A stretch of 64,000 nucleotides of DNA from Bombyx mori. Lineage: Eukaryota > Arthropoda > Insecta > Lepidoptera > Bombycidae. Location of the stretch: contig NC_085117.1 in NCBI RefSeq assembly GCF_030269925.1, positions 9,300,731 through 9,364,730 on the forward strand, in the 5' to 3' direction. This document shows, one piece after another, positions 54,773 to 64,000 of the stretch. Position 1 is the first letter of the stretch; every line of letters starts with the position of its first letter. The position numbers and the translations under genes are program-made. The notes below the pieces were generated by a model, which did not search any database, was not told where the DNA came from, and worked only from the letters and a program-made list of their open reading frames with translations.

Positions 54773-56330
54773 CTGTAACAACAACAAAAAAAAATCAACA
54801 CGTTAGATTCATAGTTTAATGCGATTTTATCGCGTTCTATATTAAGAATTAAAACCAGAAATTAAAACAGAGCGACTCCTGTCTTGCATTTTATGGTATG
54901 TAACAAAGGTAAACTCTTAACACCGGATGGACTGTGAGCTCACCAGTACAACTACAAAAACAAGTTCTCTTAGCATATAATTGTCTAATATTTATTATCA
55001 TATGAAACCGTTCTATGGTTCGCTGTGACTGTAGCCGGTTATGAAAATTAGTAATAATTAGGAAAACTTTTTCTAAAGTGTCAAAAACAATCGTGCGAAT
55101 TTCCAAATTAATAGTGATGCGATAACACTGATACAATGAACTTACAAATTTTGATAAACGTAATTTTTTTTTAAATGTAAGACTTGCATTTTTATATAAC
55201 AAAAGTCACCGCAGATTTTCAAAATAGTTTTGAGTTGGAATCGTAGCGTGGCTGATATTATTTTTGGCAGCTTTTCTATGCAAAATATTTTACACTAGTA
55301 CAATTTGCATTGGAGGAATATTAGTTTTTAATGATTCAGTTTGAATAATTGTATAATTAATTTTACGATACAGTAGGTACAAAGGAAGGAAACATGTGTT
55401 GGCTATAATTTTTAAATTCTTATTTATTATTTTAATATTTAAATTGTACAAAATAACCACTTACTCCATATTTATTCTGAATATTTCCTTATTAGAATAG
55501 AATACGATTATGCTAATGTGTAATGTCAAGGTTTTTCTCATTTTGTTAAATAAAAAACAACAAATAATTTTAACCACTATCATTGATCGTGAAAACAGAA
55601 AAATCGTGAATTATAAAATGAACAACAGACATAATAAAAAATATATTTAAGGTTTAATCGCACGTTTTTATTGTCATTATAATAATTAGTCTGGCCATAA
55701 ATACTGTAGGTACATATTATTTACGACGTTTCAAACTTCACATTTTTCTTAGTCATGGACCACACAGCCTGAAACTAACTACTAAACCGTAGAAGTAGTT
55801 GTATGTATATTATTTATTCTAGAAACAATATTTCGGATTGTTTACAAATTATTTAAATTTGTAAAAGTTTCGGTATTATATATTATGCAATAATAATAAT
55901 ACGCAATATATATTATGGTATAATAGGCATTAGCGAATTTTATCATATTTTCGAAAAAAAAATCTTCCTTGACGGTTAATTATTATTTTAGGTCTATGGT
56001 TAATTTGATGATTGCATTGTTTAAAAATGTAACAATTAATGTTGACACAAATGCCACAATGCACAATACAATGACTAAGAGTTCGATCTTCAAATGAAAA
56101 AATTCACGTACTGTTTGTTAATCAGGGACTCGGAAAAAAAAGCAGAATACTAAGTGCCAGAGTAATTTTACAATTGCGAATTCAACAAAATAAGATACCT
56201 ACTACTAAAAGAAAGTTTTAGATACATCGGCCACGTCCTAAAATATCAGTGGAAAAAAACGAAAAAAAAATTAGTATTAGATGATCAGTATTAAAACTAT
56301 CCAGCTTTCCTTGTCTTTTATACAGGGTGT
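54773..56330. other. Upstream cueball intron or flank, AT-rich
   Basis: The missing 5' exon of cueball should lie in this direction. I could not identify a convincing ATG-plus-signal-peptide exon with a phase-1 donor. Only a small family A tail fragment near 54905-54950 is suggested ('ccggatggactgtgagctca'). Confidence 0.45.
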
Positions 56331-56332
56331 CC

Positions 56333-56736
56333 CAGAAAGAATGGATAATCCTGAAACACCTTATAGTAGAGCTATTGGGCACACAAAATAAAAAATTAAA
56401 TTAAAAAATTCTCAGGTAGTACCCAAATTAATTACCCAGATAAAAATATATTTCATGATAAATATAATATTTAAGTTCGGATTAATTTTTACAAAAAATT
56501 ACAACAGCTACTTATACGCTTTAGTGCATATCCATTGGTATATATAGTTCATGTAGAATGTTACAACACAAAAACCCTATGAATTTCATATTATGTTTGT
56601 AGCTGTTGTATATTACAGAAACGCGCATTAGTATGTTTTTTTTTTTTTAATACGTAATTGGGGTACTACGTTTTTTTTTTCCAATATCTCTACTATGAGG
56701 TGTTTCAGGATTATCCATTCTTTCTGGGAAGCCCTG
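56333..56736. mobile_element. Mariner-type MITE with CAGGGTGTCCC ends
   Basis: Inverted ends of about 50 bp: CAGGGTGTCCCAGAAAGAAT at left and the inverse of CAGGGCTTCCCAGAAAGAAT at right. TA precedes the left end; the right flank is CA, a probable mutated TA. 404 bp, no ORF. Confidence 0.8.
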
Positions 56737-57174
56737 CATATTGTTTGTTAACGTACAAGAAAACTATAAACTTGAAAAGTCACTTCTTCATTATTCCTAA
56801 TATTCGTAAATATTAATAAAAACGAGGTATTTTGACGTCGCATGCTGCGTAGAAGCTGTTGATTATAATTAATATGCCAAGAATTTGGTTACGTGTTTTT
56901 TTTCTCTAATCTACCTACCTCAAAGGAATGTCTGTTCTTAATGTTGTATGTATTTGTTAAAAATTTAAATCCCCTAAAATACATTTTTATTAATAAAACA
57001 AGTTATACTACAAAAAGTGTATACCTCGATTTCGAAGCGTCATTGACGGTTTTATGGCCATTAATATCTTTAAATTTACTCCAATTTCAATAGGATTCCT
57101 AGAATATCGAGAATCTATTGCTTATTTCATTAAAATTATCGATTTGGTAAAATTCATAATCATAACATCCTGTT

Positions 57175-57620
57175 TAATCTATACTTCTATACTAATATTA
57201 TAAAGAGGAAATATTTGTTTGTTTGTTTGTATCGAATAGGCACCGAAGCTACTGAACCGAAATGAAAAAAATTTTCACTGTTTGGAAGCTACACTATTCC
57301 CGAGTGACATAGGCTATAATAATCTTTTTTGAAAATAAATTAGGGATCTTTACTAAAACTCCAGTAATGTAACCCAAGGTGTAAAAAATTTCCTAAAATA
57401 TTCTTTACATCGCGTGCCCTGCGAAAACTATTCATGATAGAATAAAATATGTACGACTTTATAGAGCACATTATTATTTACATAAAGTGTCGCGACAGCA
57501 TATGTTTAACTATCATAGTTATGCCGCAATAAGTGTTCTTTTATTTAAAAAAATAAAACAACGTCAAATATCGTTGAAATTTTTGTTAAAGACCCGAGCG
57601 GAGCCGGTGCGGGCCGCTAG
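57175..57620 (-). repeat. Lepidopteran family E repeat, inverted copy
   Basis: 'tctatactaatattataaag', a (GTTT)n run and the end 'gtgcgggccgctagtataat', the inverse of the copy at 48872. Confidence 0.62.
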
Positions 57621-57667
57621 TATAATATAATATACGTGTCTGTGTACTACTTTTTTGTATAAAATCA

Positions 57668-58082
57668 TCTATATATTAATACGTGAAGGAAAAACTTTGT
57701 ATCCCTTTTTACGAAAATTGCGCGGACGGAGGAATATGAAATTTTTCACACTTATAGAGAATATAGAGAAGAAGTGCACAATGCTAATATTTTTTTAAAA
57801 TAATGATTATAAGATACATTAAATCAATAAAGAAAACATTACACACACTACATACCATGTATTTGACGCACACACGCATGCATACTATTTACTGTCAAAC
57901 TTTTGTTCTTGACGTCTGTTGTCAAATTGAGAATAGAAATTTTTTGTCTTTGTTAATATTTTTTTATAGTATAGTCTTGGCGAAATTTGTGATAATAGAA
58001 GTATAAAATACAATCATAATAGTGTACAAACTTACAATTCCAATTAATTATAGTCGAATTTCGACTACTGCGGGACCTCTAG
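57668..58082 (+). mobile_element. Short non-autonomous Helitron (Lep1-like)
   Basis: The 415-bp unit starts TCTATATATTAATACG and ends CTAG. A subterminal hairpin GTCGAATTTCGAC (58053-58065) lies 14 bp before CTAG. It sits between an A (57667) and a T (58083), the canonical Helitron target. No Rep/helicase coding is present. Confidence 0.75.
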
Positions 58083-59045
58083 TTTCAATAAATACTTAAT
58101 AATGTGTGACTTTTTTAAAATATATTGATAATTTTGCTAAGAAGCATTATTGTATTTGCAGCGTTACTAGTTGCAGAGAATTGAAAATAAAAATTAAACT
58201 GTTGGTTACAAAAAGTAATACAAGGAATTAGTACAGCCCCGCTGTCAACTGAGAAGCCTAAAATAATATATAATAAATAAAGAATAAATCTAACAATTAA
58301 TAAATTATAGAGGCAATGGAGAATTAATAACGTCTTCTCAATAATGCTTCAATCCCCGATTGGAATTCATGTTAAGTACAGTGTTTCAACGAATTAAAAA
58401 CCTGTCCCGTTTTACGCAGTGTTTCGAGAAATCGCGCAAGTTTATTTATGTTAATTTTATTATTTTTTTAATATGATAAAACCATATTGCGTTGATTAGC
58501 AAAACTCCGATATTTTTTGTTTGCAAACGACCACGCACTTGTTTATTTAAAGTCTGTTCGTATGGTGACAATTTTCGTGGAATTTAATGCAATAAAAACT
58601 AATCGACTAGATTATTAGTAAATATATTTTTTGTTTATTCTGTGTTCGCTCTGGCCACAGTCTATGGGTTCCTGAACTTTCTTGAACAGTAAATACTGTT
58701 TAAGTTGTTTTTTTTTTTTTTTTTTTTTTTTCGAATCTTAAGTACTAATTTTAAACGTCGTATGAAGAAATACATTTTATAGTGTTTTGGCTCAGTTATG
58801 TTTGAGGAGGGGAGAATTTATACTTTATGCTGTTACATTATAGCCTTATTTAAACTATAAAGTAATTTGAACTTATATAAACGAATGAAATAAGTATTAT
58901 ATTAACTAGCACTTTTTCGTTGTACGTACACAAAACATACTCAGGTGTTTTTTTTTATTATTATTAAATAACATCCACACTACACCTTACTACACATAAA
59001 TGCGCTATCACTGTATTAATTCAAATGGTTCCTTTTGATATTTCA
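58083..59045. other. AT-rich DNA with a T24 run
   Basis: No gene. A homopolymer of 24 T lies at 58708-58731. Confidence 0.5.
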
Positions 59046-60389
59046 CCATTCCGACAGGAGCCCTCTTCTTCGATATAGCGAAGGCGTTCGACAAAGTCTG
59101 GCACAACGGTTTGATATACAAACTGTATAACATGGGAGTGCCAGACAGACTCGTGCTCATCATACGAGACTACTTGTCGAACCGTTCGTTCCGATATCGA
59201 GTCGAGGGAACGCGTTCCCGGCCCCGTCACGTCACAGCCGGAGTCCCGCAAGGCTCCGCCCTCTCCCCGTTACTATTTAGTTTGTATATCAATGATATAC
59301 CCCGGTCTCCGGAGACCCATCTGGCGCTCTTCGCCGATGACACCGCCATCTACTACTCGTGTAGGAAGAAGGCGTTGCTTCATCGACGACTTCAGACCGC
59401 AGCTACCACCATGGGACAGTGGTTCCGGAAGTGGCGCATCGACATTAACCCCACGAAAAGCACAGCGGTGCTCTTCAAAAGGGGTCGCCCTCCGAACACC
59501 ACGCTGAGCATCCCTCTCCCGACTAGGCGCGTCAACACCCCCGCCCCCGCCGTTCGCCCAATCACGATGTTCGACCAGCCCATACCGTGGGCCCCGAAGG
59601 TCAAATATTTAGGCGTCACCCTCGACAGTAGGATGACATTCCGCCCCCACATCAAGACGGTACGCGATCGTGCCGCCTTCATCCTAGGACGTCTCTACCC
59701 GATGATATGTAGGCGAAGTAAAATGTCCCTTAGAAATAAGGTGACACTCTACAAAACTTGCATACGCCCCGTCATGACCTATGCAAGTGTAGTGTTCGCT
59801 CACGCGGCCCGCATACACCTAAAAACATTTCAAATTATTCAATCCCGTTTTTGCAGGATAGCCGTCGGAGCCCCGTGGTTCGTCAGGAACGTCGACCTCC
59901 ATGACGACCTGGACTTAGAGTCCATCAGTAAGTATCTTCAGTCGGCGTCCATGCGCCACTTCGATAAAGCGGCACGACATGAGAACCCTCTCATCGTGGC
60001 CGCCGGTAACTACATTCCCGATCCTGCGGACAGAATGGAAAGCAGTCGACGTCGCCCAAAACACGTCATCTCGGATCCTCCCGATCCACTAACGGTGCTT
60101 TTAGGTACTTCAAGCACCGGTCACCGTTCTCGTCGAACCCGTCGCTTGCGACGAAGGGCTCGACGAGTAAATTAACTCTCAGACACAGCCCACTGAGTTT
60201 CTCGCCGGATCTTCTCAGTGGGTCGCGTTTCCGATCCGGTGGTAGATTCTGCGAAGCACGACTCTTGCTAGGGTTCGTGTTAGCAACATCGTCAGGTTTG
60301 AGCCCCGTGAGCTCACCTACTAAAGTTAGGGTTACGCTGAAATAGCCGCTAGGGCTATCAGCTTAGGTAGGAAAAAAAAAAAAAAAAAA
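59046..60389 (+). mobile_element. Jockey-like LINE, 5'-truncated but with an open RT frame (family C parent)
   Basis: From about 59057 to the stop at 60173 the frame is open. It enters in RT motif A (FFDIAKAFDKVWHNGLIYKL), then GVPQGSALSPLLFSLYINDI (motif B), LALFADDTAIYYS (motif C, FADD), WRIDINPTKSTAVLF, and the arginine-rich end [14 protein letters not shown]. The 3' UTR from 60176 to a poly(A) at about 60370-60389 is the source of all family C fragments here. ATATTTCA before (about 59038-59045) and after the tail suggests an 8-bp target duplication. Confidence 0.85.
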
Positions 60390-61720
60390 TTATATTTCAA
60401 GTCGGCGCGGTTAAAGACATAAAAGTCATGTTTGTAAGTATTTGTTAAATTGCTTCAACGTGGCAAAAATGATGAATGACAAGCAGCGATTCTAGTGCCT
60501 ATACGTTATAACATTTAAAATAGGCGTAATATTCATAAGTAACGGATACAACTAAGCGTAGTTAGAAAGTACGGTTTCGCCGCAACATAGTAGACGCAAA
60601 TTACACAAAAAAATAAAATCGTATATGTATGTCAGTGTTAATCGTTGACCATGATTTTGACCATGACGAAGACGTATGTACAAGGACTATAACATATTGT
60701 GGAACTTCGGTTAGGTAATTTTTGTTAGAATGAGCTCCCGTTGGTGTACGGCGGCGATGTGTACATATCTTTCTTCCAACGAGATTTGAATAAAATACTC
60801 TAAGCCTGCGCTTCTCAAACCTCTTTTCGTTCTCCTTAAAATTTTTTTTAGCTATTGCATAGCTTTTAACGCGGGCTTTGAGCACGACGACCGAATCAAG
60901 AAATTCCCTAACGAAAATAAAACCTAACACCCCGCACTCCGCCTCTCATGTAGCTCGCGTTCAACACATTCACATGTTGCGTTTCTTTTAAGGTTTATCG
61001 GTCTGTCTGTTCTATTAATTACATAATAATATGGTAGACATAATATATTATCATAATATTTATTTAACCGTTTTAACTTCTCAGTATTTTCGCTATTGCC
61101 TTTACAATTTTCACTTAGCCTGAATGGGACACTGTGTACCGCCAAAGGTACGCGTACCAGAGATTGGGAATCGCTGTTCTAAGCGGTAAGTAGCGATTCT
61201 ACTTTACTGACACTCAAATGGCCATGAAGAGAGCCTGTCTTATTTGCTTCGCAACGTCAATTCCTTTTGTCGTAAAACTGTTTACTAACACCGAACTAGG
61301 TAATTAACGCTAAATACTTTGTAATGGGAGCTAATTTCCTAAAATATATAAATACTAATGTAGTAAATATGAAAGTTTTCTGTTTTTTACTTATTGTCGT
61401 AAAATGCCTAAACGAATTGGGATGACATTTCGCTCTAAGATAATTTTAACCTATATTAATCCATCTGATGCGTTATACTATGGTAAATAACGTGACAAGT
61501 GCTTAGTGACCTTGACTAGTATACTACCACATGGTCGGAGTCAATAATTTCAGCATTTACTGCTCAAATACATAGCAATTAAGCCTGTTCGTCACACGAA
61601 TGTTTACCCGAAGTAGTAATCGAACTCACGACCCTTGCCCCAGCAGTTAAGGTGCTAACTATTACGTCGCCATGTCTTAAATCATACTAATGCTACTTGA
61701 GGCCTGGATGTATATGTAAT
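60390..61720. other. No feature recognised
   Basis: AT-rich DNA, with short minus-strand ORFs (about 109 and 73 codons at 60601-61145) that show no family motifs and no convincing splice context. Confidence 0.45.
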
Positions 61721-61721
61721 T

Positions 61722-61999
61722 CAAAAAATCAAACTCGGAAAATTATAATTTGCGTAATTACTGGCGGTAGGATCTTTTGTGAGTCCGCACGGGTAGGTAC
61801 CACCGCCCTGCCTATTTCTGCCGTGAAGCAGTAATGCGTTATGGTTTAAAGGGCGGGGCAGCCGTTGTAACTATTCTGAGACCTTAAAACTTATATCAAG
61901 GTGGATGGCGCATTTACGTTGTAGATGTCTATGGGCTCTAGTAACCACTTAACATTAGGTGGGCTGAGAGCTCGTCCACCGATATAAGCAAAAAAAAAA
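61722..61999 (+). repeat. SINE-like family A copy with extended 5' part
   Basis: 'ttcaaaaaatcaaactcgga', 'atttgcgtaattactggcgg' through 'gatataagcaaaaaaaaaat'. It helps define the longer form of the family. Confidence 0.86.
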
Positions 62000-63900
62000 T
62001 ATGTCTCGTATGTGTGTTTTCAGCATACATAAAAGTGATTTTGCCGACATGATGTTCGATACATTTAATGGAAAGATTTAGAAGATTCAGCTAGAAATTC
62101 GATTGAGCTATTTTTAATGGACGGCGCGTTGACGTTGTCCGCTATTACCATGCAAACGACAATTGTTTGAAAATTTGCAAAGCCGTCGTACAAGGTCGTT
62201 TAATTAACCAATTTGTTCACAAACTATCATTGCCGTGGGTGGCGAAATTACGCTGGTGTAGTAAAGTGTATACAGGTTCTATATAATCACGATAGTCCAG
62301 GCCGTCACGACTATTATTATCCTAGATGAGTAGACGTGGTCGCTTAGTACTAAGCGGAAAGCACAAGCATCACAGACAATTTGAGACAGTAGATCAAGTC
62401 TCATTTACAATGGAATAACGAAAATAGTTACCCGTCAAATTAAAACTCATTATTGATTTGCGGCAAATATAGGCAGAACGACGCTATCCCATGTGAATCT
62501 GTCGTTAGTGATTAATTGAGTCAAACGATACGGATCACAAGAACCGCGAGAGCGAACGGTGAGAGATTCATTTTTAAATGGTAGTTAAAAGGAATCGACC
62601 ATGTCATTCATCTCTATGCGCCATCGGCATAATATAAAATATATCAAATTGAATCGTGAATGATCGTACAAATCATGAATTACATCAATTGAACGAATGC
62701 ACACTGATTTATTTTATACATTTTTTATTTGATCTTTTGTAAATGAAAGTATGTTATTATATACGAGTATTTGATACTTGCCCATTCGAAGTCAAAATAA
62801 AAATAGAAAATTTTGTTGGATTTTCTATAAAAGTCAATTTTGTTAGTTTTTTTAAGCTATTATTTATTTTTCATTTCTTAGTTGAATTTCAATTTTTCAA
62901 TTATTATTTTTTCAATTTTTTTTAAAGTATTGAATTGTCATCGGCCTTTAATAAGTATACCAAATTTCGTGTTAATCCAACGTTTTGAAGGGGGTCAAAA
63001 TCATGTTCAAAGATTCCGTTACAAACATACATACGTCTGAAGCTAATAAAAGCGTATTAATAAATAATATTAATATAAATAAATGAAATCAATTTTAAAT
63101 GAAACGAATGCAATTCGCGCTCTTTTCCATTAATTAGAACCGGTAATTCATTACGTATACACGATTTACTTACAACATAAATCATTCATTAATAACGCGG
63201 AACTAAATATACCGTGTCCTAGACATTGGTATGGAGTTGAACAGCCGCACAAGTTATACCATACGAGAAGCAAGAAACACGAATATAAAGTAAAAAAACA
63301 CTATGATTTTGTTTAACAAATTTTATATGATGAGTTTACGAGCTAAAAGGTCGTTAACCTTACGTAAAATGCTATCATTAGCGTCACTTCGGGACGCACT
63401 TCTTGCATACGTTTTATTCTAAATTGGAACCGGCAGATTGATTGATTTTTCATAATTTCATCCTTATCTAACGTTCGCGATAGAGAAAGATAAAATATAT
63501 GTTTCGAAAAGATACATCATATTCATATTCTTCCGACATCATGGCTGGTCTATACGACTCTTGTTCGCGGTGCCATTGACGTAGTTGACCTGTGGCTTAT
63601 CGTAATAAATTTAAAAAACGGATGAAGACAATGTGTGTGTTTTCCATTCATAAAATATCTTATTTAATCAGCTGAGATAGACAAACTAAAACCTATCTTT
63701 TACTAATATAGCTTCTGATATATGAGCTTCCCTGTGTAAATTTCAAGTTAAAATTGCGTGATCGATGATTGGATAGGAGAGAGTGTAATATGGTAGGACA
63801 TATAATATGGTAAGACCATACGGGTTGGGAACTACTCTTTTTCAATTGAGTATTCAACTTCTCAATGTAGGCCGTATTTATGTTTTGATGTCTACAGGCA
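62000..63900. other. No feature recognised
   Basis: AT-rich intergenic or intronic DNA. Only short low-complexity ORFs; no repeat or gene can be supported. Confidence 0.45.
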
Positions 63901-63913
63901 CCGGTAATCAATT

Positions 63914-64000
63914 TTTTTTATTGCTTAGTAGGGTGGACAAGCTCACGGCCCATCTGGTGTTAAGTGGTTACTGGAGCCCATAGACATCTACAACGTAAAT
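63914..64000 (-). repeat. SINE-like family A copy, cut by the window end
   Basis: 'gctcacggcccatctggtgt' and 'acatctacaacgtaaat' at the right edge; inverted orientation. Confidence 0.8.

Noticed and set aside
60601..61145. Two minus-strand ORFs (109 and 73 codons)
   Set aside because: No domain motifs, biased by AT-rich composition, no flanking exons. They might still be unannotated but there is no support.
1..64000. CRISPR arrays, operons, bacterial promoters or ribosome-binding sites
   Set aside because: The regularly recurring words are dispersed SINE and LINE copies, and the genes are spliced eukaryotic genes.

Overview
This is a nuclear insect genome window, AT-rich and intron-rich, from a moth. 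The dense interspersed repeats match families I associate with the silkworm Bombyx, so Bombyx mori or a close relative is the likely source; this rests on repeat recognition, not a search. Three host genes can be reconstructed by joining exons at GT/AG sites with reading frame preserved.

Layout. (1) 1-2.4 kb: a possible minus-strand first exon at 1420-1489 that would diverge from the next gene. (2) 2.5-6.0 kb, plus strand: ICA1/ICA69, an arfaptin-homology/BAR-domain protein, in four visible exons. (3) 6.0-11.9 kb: intergenic DNA with a 276-bp MITE, a solo LTR, a chimeric retrocopy, an 80-bp tandem duplication and a SINE-like retroposon next to the following gene. (4) 11.9-38.3 kb, plus strand: a full-length calcium-independent phospholipase A2 of the PLA2G6 (iPLA2-VIA) type, 14 or 15 coding exons, with ankyrin repeats followed by a patatin catalytic domain (Ser505/Asp647 dyad). 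Its introns hold most of the mobile DNA: a BEL/Pao LTR retrotransposon (12963-19632) with a Tc1 transposon, an R1-like LINE fragment and a MITE nested in it; two TIR elements of one family; and a solo LTR with one of those TIR elements inside it. (5) 38.3-41.3 kb: repeats and a dead mariner. (6) 41.4-54.8 kb, minus strand: cueball, a single-pass membrane protein with LDLR class B (YWTD) repeats and EGF modules; its signal-peptide exon was not found. (7) 54.8-64 kb: intron or intergenic DNA with a MITE, a short Helitron and a jockey-like LINE that retains an open reverse-transcriptase frame.

The three genes are not an operon. Two act on membranes in general terms (ICA69 on Golgi or secretory-granule curvature, PLA2G6 on phospholipid remodelling), but nothing in the sequence links them functionally. 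I found no CRISPR array, rRNA or convincing tRNA. The most noteworthy signals are structural: nested transposons with intact target-site duplications, a roughly 412-bp duplicated intron segment inside cueball, a SINE that ends about 8 bp before a PLA2G6 splice acceptor, a retroposon family (about 400-426 bp) with 11-12 bp target-site duplications at two of its three copies, and a chimeric retrocopy carrying an antisense LINE fragment.
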